From an uncultured Clostridia bacterium (GTDB lineage: Bacteria > Bacillota > Clostridia > Oscillospirales > Ruminococcaceae): a stretch of DNA of 61,919 nt. Positions 37,897 to 47,795 of this stretch are shown one piece after another. The DNA is taken from the NCBI GenBank assembly GCA_947628615.1, contig CANRAO010000008.1, positions 1 through 61,919 of the forward strand, read 5' to 3'. A program made the position numbers and the translations under genes. The notes below the pieces were generated by a model, which made no database searches, was not told the origin of the DNA, and was given only the letters and a program-made list of their open reading frames with translations. Every line of letters starts with the position of its first letter. Within the stretch, counting starts at the first letter, position 1.

Positions 37897-38544
37897 ATGG
37901 AAAATTACAATGCTTTTATATTTGATTTTGATTTAACTTTAGCAAACAGTACAAAAGGTATATTTATCTGCTATAAAAAATGCTTGGAGCATTTCGGTTA
38001 CAGAATACCGAATAATGATAAAATATTTAAAACTATCGGACATACTATTCGGGATTCAATAGGCTTGCTTATCGGTAAAAAGCCTGATAATGTTGACGAA
38101 ATGCATAAATACTACGTAAGTCTTGCTGATGAGTATATGGTAAAGAACACAGAGTTTTATCCAGATGTTATTGCAGTGCTTCAGGTATTAAATCAGGCAG
38201 GAAAAAAAGTAGGAATAGTATCGACAAAATTCAGGTACAGAATTATGCAAAGCTTTGAAAAAGAAGGCTCATTTCCTGTTGATGAAATAGTGGGCGGTGA
38301 AGATGTAAGATCTCATAAACCCGATCCTGAGGGACTTCTTCTTATGATTGACAGACTGGGAGTTTCAAAGAATGAAACACTTTACATAGGCGACAGCTAT
38401 ATTGACGCTGAAACTGCTCAAAATGCGGGAGTAGACTTTGCAGGAGTGCTGACAGGTTCTACTACGGAGGATGTGTTTTCAAAGTATCCTCATATAACTA
38501 TAAAGGATAGTATTCTAGATATAATTACAAGCTTGAATAATTAA
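37897..38544 (+). CDS. HAD-family phosphatase (phosphoglycolate phosphatase-like)
   Basis: 215 residues. Motif I FDFDLTLAN (residues 9-17; Gly of DGT replaced by Leu), a C1-type helical cap, motif II VGIVSTKF, motif III Lys in SHKPDPEG, and motif IV IGDSYIDAETA. Likely Mg2+-dependent phosphatase of small metabolites. AGGAGG precedes ATG 37897; the upstream open frame is inside low-complexity CTTGT-rich sequence. Confidence 0.82.
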   Translation: MENYNAFIFDFDLTLANSTKGIFICYKKCLEHFGYRIPNNDKIFKTIGHTIRDSIGLLIGKKPDNVDEMHKYYVSLADEYMVKNTEFYPDVIAVLQVLNQAGKKVGIVSTKFRYRIMQSFEKEGSFPVDEIVGGEDVRSHKPDPEGLLLMIDRLGVSKNETLYIGDSYIDAETAQNAGVDFAGVLTGSTTEDVFSKYPHITIKDSILDIITSLNN

Positions 38545-38592
38545 AGCAGCTGTATGGAAAACAATTAAATATTAATAAATTATTAAATTTAC

Positions 38593-38621
38593 TTGCCTAA
38601 AAATACATACAATGGTATAAT
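38593..38621 (+). promoter_or_regulatory. Promoter of the yicC-spoVM housekeeping cluster
   Basis: TTGCCT, 17 bp, TATAAT with TGG immediately before the -10 (extended form). Confidence 0.65.
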
Positions 38622-38692
38622 ACATTTATTGATTTTAGGAAATTAAAATAAAGTTTTAAATGTTAAAAATAATCATCGGAGGATTATTTATT

Positions 38693-39571
38693 ATGATTAA
38701 AAGCATGACCGGTTTCGGACGTGAGCAGGGCATTGTTGACGGATATGAAATTTTGGTTGAAATACGTTCTGTGAACCACAGATATTTTGAATTCAGCTCC
38801 CGAATACCAAGGAGTTTTAGCTATCTTGATGAGAAAATGAAATCTTTTATTGGCGAAAAGGTTTCAAGAGGTAAAGTTGAGACATCAGTTTCCATATCTA
38901 AAACCGAAGGTGCAGAGGCTGAAATTGAAGTCAATCTGGATATGGCTCAGGGCTATGTTAAGGCTTTAAGGCAGGCTAATGAATTGCTTGAATTGAATGA
39001 TGATTTATCCTTGTCAAATATAACAAGGTTTCCTGACGTTTTCAAAATACAAAAGGTTCAGGATGATGAAGAGGTTGTGTGGAACGCTGTAAGTCAGATT
39101 TGCAGTAAGGCTCTTGATAAATTTGTCGATATGCGTGAGATCGAGGGCGAAAAAATGTATGATGATATTTCGTCAAGGCTTAACTTCATTGAAGAAAAGA
39201 CAAATGAGATAGAAAGTATTATGCCAAGTATAATTGAGAGCTATAAAAACAGATTATACTCCAAGATCAAGGAAACGCTTGATGATAAAAACATCGATGA
39301 GCAGAGAATTTTAACTGAGGTGGCTATATTTTCAGACAAAATAGCCGTTGATGAGGAAACTGTAAGACTACATAGTCATATTTCCCAGTTTAGAGAGATG
39401 ATAAACAGTGAAGAGCCTGTAGGGAGAAAGCTTGATTTTCTTGTTCAGGAGTTGAATCGGGAGGTAAATACTATCGGTTCTAAGGCACAGGATCTATCTG
39501 TTACAAAGACAGTTGTGGATTTAAAATCCGAAATAGAAAAAATAAGAGAACAGATTCAAAATATTGAATAG
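38693..39571 (+). CDS. yicC: YicC-family endoribonuclease
   Basis: 292 residues. N-terminal SMTGFGREQG and SVNHRYFE are the YicC signature; the C-terminal part (about 205-292: DEETVRLHSHISQF, GRKLDFLVQELNREVNTIGSKAQD) is DUF1732. E. coli YicC cleaves RNA. GGAGG precedes ATG 38693. First gene of the cluster. Confidence 0.92.
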   Translation: MIKSMTGFGREQGIVDGYEILVEIRSVNHRYFEFSSRIPRSFSYLDEKMKSFIGEKVSRGKVETSVSISKTEGAEAEIEVNLDMAQGYVKALRQANELLELNDDLSLSNITRFPDVFKIQKVQDDEEVVWNAVSQICSKALDKFVDMREIEGEKMYDDISSRLNFIEEKTNEIESIMPSIIESYKNRLYSKIKETLDDKNIDEQRILTEVAIFSDKIAVDEETVRLHSHISQFREMINSEEPVGRKLDFLVQELNREVNTIGSKAQDLSVTKTVVDLKSEIEKIREQIQNIE

Positions 39572-39593
39572 AGATAAGTAGAGGATAATGCTT

Positions 39594-39869
39594 ATGCAGT
39601 TAATTAATATTGGATTTGGAAATATGATTTCAGCGTCAAGAGTTATTGCGATTGTAAGTTCTGAGTCTGCGCCGATAAAGAGATTGATAAGCGATGCAAA
39701 GTCAAAAGGAACTCTTATTGATGCGACATATGGCAGAAAAACAAGAGCGGTGGTTATTATGGACAGCGATCATGTTATTCTGACGGCAGTACAGCCTGAA
39801 ACCGTCGCAGGACGTGCAGGCGGCAGCGGTGGAGATGAATCTGCCTGCGACTTTGGGGAGCGTGTTTAA
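39594..39869 (+). CDS. remA: RemA-family (DUF370) regulator
   Basis: 91 residues, [20 protein letters not shown], then [19 protein letters not shown] and [15 protein letters not shown], the strongly conserved RemA core. In Bacillus RemA is a DNA-binding activator of matrix genes. The C-terminal tail after AGRAGG is Ser/Asp/Glu-rich and not conserved. ATG 39594 has AGAGGA 8 nt upstream. The stop is one base before the gmk ATG. Confidence 0.9.
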   Translation: MQLINIGFGNMISASRVIAIVSSESAPIKRLISDAKSKGTLIDATYGRKTRAVVIMDSDHVILTAVQPETVAGRAGGSGGDESACDFGERV

Positions 39870-39870
39870 T

Positions 39871-40479
39871 ATGAACAAAGGAAATCTTTATGTTGTTTCT
39901 GCGCCGTCGGGCTGCGGAAAGGGAACTATTCTTGAAGAGGTATTAAAAAATAATACTAATTTATTTTTTTCAGTTTCAGCTACTACAAGAGACCCAAGAG
40001 AGGGCGAGGCAGAAGGGGTAAACTATTATTATATTTCCGAAGAAGAATTCAAGAGCGAAATTGAAAACGGAGGTATGCTTGAATATGCTCAGTATTGCGG
40101 CAATCTCTACGGAACGCCTAAGAAAAGGGTTTTGGAAAAACTGGATAAGGGCATAGATGTTATTTTGGAAATAGAAACGATAGGCGCAATGAAGGTTAAA
40201 AAAGCCATGAATGAGGCTATTTTGATTTTCATTTTACCTCCGTCTGTTGCGGAGCTCAGAAGACGTCTTAACAAGCGAGGGACTGAAAGTCAGGAAGTTA
40301 TAGACAAGCGTGTGAACGAGGCAGTTGAGGAAATAAAGCGTGCTGTAAATTACGATTATGTAATGATAAATGACGAATTAGAAAATGCTATAAAAGATTT
40401 TGAAGCTATTTTAAAGGCTTCAAAACTGACGATTGAAAACAATAAAAATATGATAGGGAAGGTGCTTGAAAATGCTTAG
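39871..40479 (+). CDS. gmk: Guanylate kinase
   Basis: 202 residues. P-loop VSAPSGCGKGTI, STTRDPREGE-type GMP-binding segment (SATTRDPREGEAEGVNYYY), and the lid RLNKRGTES. Phosphorylates GMP to GDP. The P-loop ends GKGT rather than the usual GKST/GKTT. ATG 39871 follows remA directly, with GGGGAG 9 nt upstream. Confidence 0.95.
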   Translation: MNKGNLYVVSAPSGCGKGTILEEVLKNNTNLFFSVSATTRDPREGEAEGVNYYYISEEEFKSEIENGGMLEYAQYCGNLYGTPKKRVLEKLDKGIDVILEIETIGAMKVKKAMNEAILIFILPPSVAELRRRLNKRGTESQEVIDKRVNEAVEEIKRAVNYDYVMINDELENAIKDFEAILKASKLTIENNKNMIGKVLENA

Positions 40480-40675
40480 ACCGGCAATTTCTCAAATTTT
40501 AAAGAATAATGAGAGTTACTATTCGCTTGTAATAGCAGTGGCAAAGAGGGCAAGACAGATTGCCGATGATGCTTGCAGTGAAAAGATTGTTTTAGAAGAA
40601 AAACCTGTAAATATCGCTATTGATGAGTTTGCAAGAGGAGATTATAAAATTATTGAGGATCCGAGTTTAAAGTGA
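40472..40675 (+). CDS. rpoZ: RNA polymerase omega subunit
   Basis: 67 residues. MLRPAISQILKNNESYYSLVIAVAKRARQIAD is the omega core, including the KRARQI helix that clamps the beta' C-terminus. Overlaps the gmk stop by 8 bp; GGGAAGG lies 8 nt before the ATG. Confidence 0.9.
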   Translation: MLRPAISQILKNNESYYSLVIAVAKRARQIADDACSEKIVLEEKPVNIAIDEFARGDYKIIEDPSLK

Positions 40676-40697
40676 CTAATTACTTGAGGTGAGATAG

Positions 40698-43163
40698 GTG
40701 CTGGATAAATATCTGGTTGCAAAAGTAGCTGTAAGCAGTACAACGTACAGCTTTGATACTGAATACAGCTATGCAGTTCCAAGCACATTCTCTCATGCTG
40801 CAAAGGAAGGATGCAGGGTAATTGTTCCATTTGGAAGGGGAAACAGACGCAGAATCGGATTTATTACTCGTCTTTATGAAAGAGACAGTTATAACCCCGA
40901 TTTAAAACTTATGCACAGCGTTATTGACAGAGAACCTTTGATTTCCGAGGAAATGCTGAAAATAATTTTTTGGCTTCATGAAAACACATTTTGCACTCTT
41001 TTTGAAGCCTACAAATGTGTAGTTCCGACAGGATTTAGTTATAATATTGTAAAAAAGTACAGGCTTGTAAACGCACATATAGACGTTTCTCTTACAAGTG
41101 AGGAGCAGAATCTTTTAAACGCTCTGTATTCCTGCAAAAGTGATAAGGAATTTGATAAAATCCTGTCATTGCAGACCGAGAGCAAATCAAAGCAAAGTGT
41201 TATTGATTCGCTTTTGGACAAGGGAGTTTTAGAAGAGATTGATAATGTTAAAAGACGAATAAATGATGAGACCGTTAAAATGGTAAAATTTACTCCAGAA
41301 TATTTGTCCGGCGAAATTTGTGTAGATTTAACCCCAAAACAGAACCTTGTTGTAAATCTTTTGCAGGAATGTGAAAGCGCCTCTGTAAAGGAAATTTGTT
41401 ATCTTGTAAATGTTACGCCGACTATTATTAAAAGGCTTGTTGAAAAACGTGTACTTACACAGTATGATTTTGAGGTTCTAAGGACTGTTAAAACTTCAGA
41501 TGTTGTTGAAAGGTCTCTTGACGATATTGTTTTATCTGAATGTCAGAGAAGTGTTTACAACGGAATTAGGGATATTATAGACAGTAATAAGCCTTCCGGA
41601 GCGTTGCTTTACGGAGTTACCGGAAGCGGAAAAACGTCTGTTTTTCTGAAGCTGATCGAGCATACTATTAAGGTGAATAAAACTGCAATAATGCTTGTTC
41701 CTGAAATTTCTCTGACGCCTCAGATGGTAGGGCAGTTTAAAAGCTATTTCGGCGATATAGTTGCTGTAATTCATTCAAGTCTGTCTCTGGGTCAGAGGGT
41801 TGATGAGTTTAAAAGGATAAAAAGCGGAAAAGCTAAAATTGTAATAGGCACGCGAAGCGCTGTTTTTGCACCGCTTAAAAATATAGGCTTGATAATTATG
41901 GACGAAGAAGGTGAACACACCTACAAATCTGAATCTTCACCGAGATACCACGCAAGAGATGTTGCAATACAAAGATGCGGTTATAATAACTGTACACTTC
42001 TAATGGCGTCTGCAACGCCTTCATTAGAAAGCTATTACTATGCTAAGAAAGGCAGATACCACCTATTTGAGCTTGAAGAGAGATATTCGAATGCCGAGCT
42101 TCCCAAAGTGGTAGTTGTCGATATGCAGAGGGAAGAGGAGTGCGGAAACGACAGCCTTTTCAGCAGAGAGCTTATTACTTCCATCAATGAGCGATTGAAA
42201 AGACACGAGCAGAGTATTCTGCTTCTCAACAGGCGGGGCTTTAATACAAATGCTGCCTGCTTAGACTGCAAAAAGCCTATAGAATGTCCTAACTGCAACA
42301 TTCCGCTGACATATCATAAGAAGAATAACCGGCTTATGTGCCATTACTGCGGCTATTCAATGGTATTTAATAATGAATGTCCCGACTGTCACGGAAAAAA
42401 CATTAAAATGACCGGCGTCGGAACTCAAAGAGTTGAAGATGAAATTCAAAGGCTTTTTCCTGACGCTCGTATTTTGAGAATGGACGCAGATACAACATAT
42501 TCGAGATTTGCATATGAAAATAACTTCAAGGCTTTCGGCGAGGGTAAATACGATATAATGCTTGGAACTCAGATGATAGCAAAGGGTCTTGATTTCCCAA
42601 ACGTAACGCTCGTAGGCGTTTTATCTTTGGATAAAGCTCTGTTTGCGGGCAGCTTTAACAGCTATGAGAGAACTTTTTCTCTTTTAACACAGGTCGTCGG
42701 AAGATCGGGAAGAGGAGAGAAAGAGGGAGTTGCGTTTATTCAGACCTATGTACCTGAGCATTATGTTTTGGAGCTCGCCTCACGGCAGGATTACAAAGAA
42801 TTCTATTCTCAGGAAATTGCTTTAAGAAAAGCACTTGTATACCCACCGTTTTGTGATATATGCGTTGTGGGAATAAATTCTCCTATTGATATTCAGGCAC
42901 AGAAGGCGTCGGACACATTCATAGGAATATTAAAGAAAAATATAAATGATTTGTCGTTTAAGTTTCCGATGAGAGTTTTAGGACCTTCTCAGTTCTCGTT
43001 AGGGAAAATAAATAACAGATATAGATATAGAATAATAATAAAGTGCAAGAATGAAAAGCATTTTAGAGAGCTGATGAGCTTATCTCTAAAGGAGGCTATG
43101 AAGCATAAAGATTTTTCTAATGTAAGAATTTATGCTGATATAAACGGTGATTTTGGGGTATAG
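40698..43163 (+). CDS. priA: Primosomal replication-restart helicase PriA
   Basis: 821 residues, GTG start with GAGGTGA upstream. N-terminal DNA-binding domain; Walker A GVTGSGKT near 305; Walker B DEEGEHTYKSE; zinc-binding cysteines in CLDCKKPIECPNC and CHYCGYS...CPDCHG; then motif VI region VVGRSGRGEKEG. Unwinds forks to reload the replisome. The position normally held by coaBC between rpoZ and priA is empty here. Confidence 0.95.
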   Translation: MLDKYLVAKVAVSSTTYSFDTEYSYAVPSTFSHAAKEGCRVIVPFGRGNRRRIGFITRLYERDSYNPDLKLMHSVIDREPLISEEMLKIIFWLHENTFCTLFEAYKCVVPTGFSYNIVKKYRLVNAHIDVSLTSEEQNLLNALYSCKSDKEFDKILSLQTESKSKQSVIDSLLDKGVLEEIDNVKRRINDETVKMVKFTPEYLSGEICVDLTPKQNLVVNLLQECESASVKEICYLVNVTPTIIKRLVEKRVLTQYDFEVLRTVKTSDVVERSLDDIVLSECQRSVYNGIRDIIDSNKPSGALLYGVTGSGKTSVFLKLIEHTIKVNKTAIMLVPEISLTPQMVGQFKSYFGDIVAVIHSSLSLGQRVDEFKRIKSGKAKIVIGTRSAVFAPLKNIGLIIMDEEGEHTYKSESSPRYHARDVAIQRCGYNNCTLLMASATPSLESYYYAKKGRYHLFELEERYSNAELPKVVVVDMQREEECGNDSLFSRELITSINERLKRHEQSILLLNRRGFNTNAACLDCKKPIECPNCNIPLTYHKKNNRLMCHYCGYSMVFNNECPDCHGKNIKMTGVGTQRVEDEIQRLFPDARILRMDADTTYSRFAYENNFKAFGEGKYDIMLGTQMIAKGLDFPNVTLVGVLSLDKALFAGSFNSYERTFSLLTQVVGRSGRGEKEGVAFIQTYVPEHYVLELASRQDYKEFYSQEIALRKALVYPPFCDICVVGINSPIDIQAQKASDTFIGILKKNINDLSFKFPMRVLGPSQFSLGKINNRYRYRIIIKCKNEKHFRELMSLSLKEAMKHKDFSNVRIYADINGDFGV

Positions 43164-43215
43164 AACAGCTTTACAGCCTATCGTTTACATAAAGAAAGGA
43201 TGAATGTAATAAATA

Positions 43216-43680
43216 ATGGCTATCAGAACTATATTAAATAAGAGTGATGAAGCTTTGTCAAAGGTCTGCAAACCTGTCGAGAAATTTGACGAAAAGCTGT
43301 GGATTTTACTAGATGATTTAGCTGAAACTCTAAAAAAAGCCGATGGTGCAGGACTTGCGGCACCTCAGGTAGGAATTCTCAGGAGAGCTGTCGTCATTGA
43401 TGTAGGAGAGGGATTGTATGAGCTTATAAATCCTGAGATTATTGAGACCTCCGGTACTCAGTACGGGGTTGAAGGCTGTTTATCCTGTCCGGGAGAATGG
43501 GGCTATGTTACAAGGGCTAAGAAGGTTAAATTCAAGGCACAGGACAGAAACGGAAAGTGGTATGAAAAAGAGGTCGAGGATCTTTTTGCAAGATGTGTTC
43601 TGCACGAATGCGACCACTTAGAGGGAAAGATATTTACAAGATTAATTGAAGAATATGTTGATGCAGAGGAAGAAAGCTGA
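43216..43680 (+). CDS. def: Peptide deformylase
   Basis: 154 residues with the three signatures GAGLAAPQVG, EGCLSCPG and HECDHLEG (two His and Cys bind the metal). Removes formyl from nascent N-termini; sits directly before fmt, which adds it to Met-tRNA. The start is 15 nt after AAAGGA, an unusually long spacing with no stem between. Confidence 0.95.
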   Translation: MAIRTILNKSDEALSKVCKPVEKFDEKLWILLDDLAETLKKADGAGLAAPQVGILRRAVVIDVGEGLYELINPEIIETSGTQYGVEGCLSCPGEWGYVTRAKKVKFKAQDRNGKWYEKEVEDLFARCVLHECDHLEGKIFTRLIEEYVDAEEES

Positions 43681-43682
43681 CA

Positions 43683-44618
43683 ATGAATATAATTTTTATG
43701 GGAACGCCAGATTTTGCAATTCCTGCTTTAAAGACGCTGATAGAATCTGAACATTCACTTTCGGCTGTATTTACACAGCCGGATAAGCCGAAAGGAAGAG
43801 GTCATAAGCTCACTCCGCCGCCTGTAAAGGTTTTGGCTGAGCAAAACGGAATAACTGTTTATCAGCCTGAAAGCTTGAAAAAAAACGCTGATGAATACAT
43901 TTCAATTATAAATGACATAAAACCTGATATAATAGTTGTAGCAGCATATGGAAAAATCCTTCCAAAGGAGGTATTGGATATTCCAAGGCTGGGGTGCGTG
44001 AACATTCACGGCTCTTTGCTGCCGAAATATCGGGGTGCGGCACCTATCCAATGGGCAGTATTAAACGGAGATAAGGAAACCGGGATAACAACAATGCTTA
44101 TGAACGAAGGACTTGATACCGGTGATATTCTGCTGACCGAAAAAACAGAAATCGGAGAAAATGAGACAGCTTCGGAGCTTTTTGATAGATTGTCATTAAT
44201 TGGAGCAGAGCTTGTGCTTAAAACGATTGATAATTTGCAAAAGGGAAATATCACACCTAAGAAGCAGGATAATTCAAGAGCAACTTATGCACCGATGCTT
44301 TCAAAGGATTTATCGAATATTGATTTTAACAGACCCGTGTATGAGGTACACAAAAAGATATGCGGATTATCTGACTGGCCTTGTGCTGTAACTTCGATTA
44401 ATGGAAAACGGCTGAAGATTTACCGTTCCCAGATCGTGTCAAACACAAAGCCGGATGCCGAGCCTGGTGAGATCATAAATGAAAAGGACTTTACAGTTGC
44501 CTGCATTGACGGAAGTATAAGGCTTGTTGAAGTACAGGCTGAGGGTTCTAAGCGAATGAAGTCTGAGGATTATTTGAGGGGCAAACCTGTTTCAAGGGGA
44601 ACAATGTTAAATAATTGA
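43683..44618 (+). CDS. fmt: Methionyl-tRNA formyltransferase
   Basis: 311 residues. IIFMGTPDFAIPAL at the front, NIHGSLLPKYRGAAPIQWA with catalytic Asn/His, and the C-terminal OB-like domain (LSDWPCAV). Uses 10-formyl-THF. Two bases downstream of def, so translation is coupled. Confidence 0.95.
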   Translation: MNIIFMGTPDFAIPALKTLIESEHSLSAVFTQPDKPKGRGHKLTPPPVKVLAEQNGITVYQPESLKKNADEYISIINDIKPDIIVVAAYGKILPKEVLDIPRLGCVNIHGSLLPKYRGAAPIQWAVLNGDKETGITTMLMNEGLDTGDILLTEKTEIGENETASELFDRLSLIGAELVLKTIDNLQKGNITPKKQDNSRATYAPMLSKDLSNIDFNRPVYEVHKKICGLSDWPCAVTSINGKRLKIYRSQIVSNTKPDAEPGEIINEKDFTVACIDGSIRLVEVQAEGSKRMKSEDYLRGKPVSRGTMLNN

Positions 44619-44646
44619 TAATTGATAGTTGATAATGGATAATTAG
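44615..44646. repeat. Degenerate TTGATAA microsatellite
   Basis: Four or five imperfect copies of a 7-8 bp unit (TTGATAA, TTGATAG, TTGATAA, TGGATAA) begin at the fmt stop codon and fill the gap to yugP. Confidence 0.6.
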
Positions 44647-44676
44647 TTATTTATGTAATACTATAAGGAGGATAAT

Positions 44677-45405
44677 ATGTTTTTTTATTATTATGATTGG
44701 ACTATTCTGATTTTAATACCGCCACTTTTGCTGTCGCTGTATGCACAGTTCAAAGTGAATTCAACATACAAGAGGTTTTCAGCGGTAAGCAATGCAAGAG
44801 GATTGACCGGCAGAGATGTTGCAAGACGTATTTTAGACGCTAACGGTCTTTACGATGTTAAGATCGAGCATATCAGAGGAAACCTTACCGACCATTACGA
44901 CCCAAAATCCAACACTGTAAGACTTTCTGATGGCGTTGACAACAGCACTTCTGTTGCTGCAATCGGTGTTGCAGCTCATGAATGCGGACATGCGGTTCAG
45001 CACGCTGAAGGTTATGCTCCTGTAAAGTTAAGAACCGCTATGGTGCCGATAACGAATTTCAGTTCAAAAACAGCTATACTTTTTATCATAGTTGGTCTTA
45101 TAATTTCTAATATGTACAAGGTAACTCAGGGGAATAATATAGGATTTACTATTGCAGTTATAGGGATCTGTCTATTTGCAGTTGCTACTGTTTTTCAGCT
45201 TGTTACGCTTCCTGTTGAGTTCAATGCAAGCTCAAGAGCGCTTAAAACTCTTGAAGCAGATATGATTTTGTATGATGATGAGATACCAATGGCGAGAAAG
45301 GTATTGTCCGCCGCAGCGTTGACTTATGTAGCTGCTTTGATTTCATCAATTGCAAGCCTTTTGAGAATTGTTCTTATTGTATTCAGCGGAAACAGGAGAC
45401 GCTGA
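44677..45405 (+). CDS. Membrane zinc metallopeptidase (YugP family)
   Basis: 242 residues. N-terminal membrane anchor, then TGRDVARRILDANGL, the metal motif AAHECGHAVQHAEGY (HExxH) and three further membrane helices; NASSRALKTLE near the end is the third-ligand region of the family. Predicted zinc protease with substrate unknown. AAGGAGG before ATG. The rsmB start overlaps its stop (TGATG). Confidence 0.88.
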   Translation: MFFYYYDWTILILIPPLLLSLYAQFKVNSTYKRFSAVSNARGLTGRDVARRILDANGLYDVKIEHIRGNLTDHYDPKSNTVRLSDGVDNSTSVAAIGVAAHECGHAVQHAEGYAPVKLRTAMVPITNFSSKTAILFIIVGLIISNMYKVTQGNNIGFTIAVIGICLFAVATVFQLVTLPVEFNASSRALKTLEADMILYDDEIPMARKVLSAAALTYVAALISSIASLLRIVLIVFSGNRRR

Positions 45406-46721
45406 TGCAAAACGCAAGGGAATTTACAAAAGATCTGCTTAATGCGTGCTTTGAAAAGTCGTCTTATTCGAACATCTTGCTTGACAACGCATTTGTTAAA
45501 AGTGATTTGACCGAACAGGATAAAAGATTTGCCGCAAATTTATTCTACGGTGTAATTGAACGCAGAATAACTCTTGATGCAGTTATAAATAAGTATTCTA
45601 AAAGGCCTGTTGAGAAATTGTCAAGCGATGTTTTACAAATTTTAAGAATGGCTGTTTATCAGATTCTTTATATGGATTCTGTACCCGACAGAGCGGCTGT
45701 TTATGAAAGTGTTAAGCTTGCAAAGACAAAGAAAAATCCAGCACTCGGCGGTTATGTCAACGGAGTGCTCAGAGCATTTCTTAGAGACGGCAAGAAAATT
45801 CCTGAATTTGGTGATAGAATAAGCAATTTATCTGTAAAGTATTCAAGCCCCAAATGGCTGATTGATAAATGGATAAGTGAATACGGCGAGAATGTTACGC
45901 TTGCTATGCTGGAAACCTCTATCGGCAGACCTCCGGTTACGGCAAGACTGAATGTTTTAAAAAAGCCTGCTGATGAGATTGTCGACGGCTTAAGAAAGTC
46001 GGGCATTGTGACTAAGACCAGAATTGAGGTCAATAATTGCGTTGAATTCTTGAACATCAGTGAAATAAGCAGTTTAGATTTATACAGCAAGGGTATGTTT
46101 CATATACAGGATATATCAAGTCAGCTTTGCTGTGAGATTTTAGATCCAAAGCCAAATGAAACAGTTCTTGATGTCTGTTCGGCACCCGGCGGTAAGGCAT
46201 TCACTATTGCTGAGATTATGAATAATAAGGGTAAAGTGATTGCTTGTGATTTGCACAAGCAGCGTGTAAGACTTATAGAAAACGGTGCTAAAAGATTGGG
46301 TATCAATATAATTGAAGCCAGATTGAACGATGCTGCAGTTTATTCTGATAAAATTGGTTTGGCAGACAGGGTTTTATGTGATGTTCCTTGCTCGGGACTT
46401 GGCGTTATCAGACGCAAGCCTGAGATAAAATATAAAAACCCAAGCGATTTTGATAATTTGAAAGATATACAGAGAAAAATTCTTGAAGTTTCTTCTAAGC
46501 ATCTTAAAAAAGGCGGTGTTTTGGTTTATTCTACCTGCACATTGTCTAAATCTGAAAATGATGATATTATTGATTGGTTTTTAGAAAACAACCCTGATTT
46601 TGAAAAGGGAAGCATAAATGGTTTTTCAAGTATTTCTGATGGAGAATACAAGATAACTGTTACTCCAAAGATGTTTGACAGCGATGGATTTTTTATTGCA
46701 AAATTGATTAAGAAAAGGTAA
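45405..46721 (+). CDS. rsmB: 16S rRNA (cytosine-967 C5) methyltransferase
   Basis: 438 residues. N-terminal NusB-like RNA-binding domain (about 1-140), then a SAM-dependent RNA m5C methyltransferase: VCSAPGGKAFTIAE, DVPCSGLGVIRRKPE (first catalytic Cys) and YSTCTLSKSEN (second). Start overlaps the yugP stop by one base with AGGAG upstream. Confidence 0.93.
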   Translation: MQNAREFTKDLLNACFEKSSYSNILLDNAFVKSDLTEQDKRFAANLFYGVIERRITLDAVINKYSKRPVEKLSSDVLQILRMAVYQILYMDSVPDRAAVYESVKLAKTKKNPALGGYVNGVLRAFLRDGKKIPEFGDRISNLSVKYSSPKWLIDKWISEYGENVTLAMLETSIGRPPVTARLNVLKKPADEIVDGLRKSGIVTKTRIEVNNCVEFLNISEISSLDLYSKGMFHIQDISSQLCCEILDPKPNETVLDVCSAPGGKAFTIAEIMNNKGKVIACDLHKQRVRLIENGAKRLGINIIEARLNDAAVYSDKIGLADRVLCDVPCSGLGVIRRKPEIKYKNPSDFDNLKDIQRKILEVSSKHLKKGGVLVYSTCTLSKSENDDIIDWFLENNPDFEKGSINGFSSISDGEYKITVTPKMFDSDGFFIAKLIKKR

Positions 46722-46734
46722 AATATAAAACACA

Positions 46735-47778
46735 ATGACAGAAAATAATCAGGAAAAAATTGATATATTGTCACTTAGCCTTGGTGAACTTGAGGAGAAA
46801 ATTCAACTTTTGGGTGAAAAAAAGTTCAGAGCTTTGCAGATTTGGCAGTGGCTTCACATAAAAAGAGTCAGAAATTTCGACAAAATGAGCAATTTATCTG
46901 CACAGTTTAGAGATAAATTATCCGATATATTTTGTATAAAATCACTAATTATTTCAAAAAGACTTGCGTCAAACATAGATAATACTGTAAAATATCTATA
47001 TGAACTGCCTGACGGCAATCACATTGAAACGGTTCTGATGGAATACAATCACGGATATAGTCTTTGTGTATCTACTCAGGTTGGCTGTAAAATGGGGTGC
47101 AGGTTTTGCGCATCCACTATTGCAGGTTTCAAAAGAAACCTTATGCCGTCTGAAATTCTTCTTCAGATATACGAAACAGAAAGGGATTCAGATATAAAGG
47201 TTTCAAGTATTGTACTTATGGGAATAGGAGAGCCGCTTGATAACTTTGAAAATGTCATAAGGTTTTTGGAGATTCTTAGCGACAAAGACGGCAATAATAT
47301 GAGTCTTCGCCATGTTTCTCTCTCCACCTGCGGAATTGTTCCCAAAATTTATGATTTGGCAGATAAAGATTACGGGATCACACTTTCTGTTTCTCTTCAT
47401 GCAACTGATGATGAAAAGAGAAGTGAAATAATGCCCGTTAATGATAAATATAATATAAATGAGCTTATTTACGCTTGCAGATATTATTTAGATAGAACCA
47501 AAAGACGTATTTCTTTTGAGTATGCGTTAATTGACGGCGTTAATGATTCAATTGAGCAGGCTAAACAGCTTAAAAGACTCTTGCGTGGTATGCAAAGTCA
47601 TGTTAATATAATACCAGTTAATAAAATAAAAGAACGTGAGTTTACATCAAGCAGGAAATCTGCTGTCAGGTTTCGGGATATGCTTATTGATTTAGGAGTA
47701 AACGCTACAGTGCGCAGAACGCTTGGTTCAGATATTGACGCAGCCTGCGGTCAGCTGAGACGAGAGTATGAGATATAG
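46735..47778 (+). CDS. rlmN: 23S rRNA/tRNA adenine-C2 methyltransferase RlmN
   Basis: 347 residues. Radical-SAM cluster motif CKMGCRFCAS, MGIGEPLDN, and a late Cys in IDAACGQLRR corresponding to the methyl-carrying cysteine. Methylates A2503 of 23S rRNA and A37 of some tRNAs. The AAAGG site is about 15 nt before the ATG, weak initiation. Confidence 0.95.
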   Translation: MTENNQEKIDILSLSLGELEEKIQLLGEKKFRALQIWQWLHIKRVRNFDKMSNLSAQFRDKLSDIFCIKSLIISKRLASNIDNTVKYLYELPDGNHIETVLMEYNHGYSLCVSTQVGCKMGCRFCASTIAGFKRNLMPSEILLQIYETERDSDIKVSSIVLMGIGEPLDNFENVIRFLEILSDKDGNNMSLRHVSLSTCGIVPKIYDLADKDYGITLSVSLHATDDEKRSEIMPVNDKYNINELIYACRYYLDRTKRRISFEYALIDGVNDSIEQAKQLKRLLRGMQSHVNIIPVNKIKEREFTSSRKSAVRFRDMLIDLGVNATVRRTLGSDIDAACGQLRREYEI

Positions 47779-47795
47779 AAAGAGGGTGAGCGAAC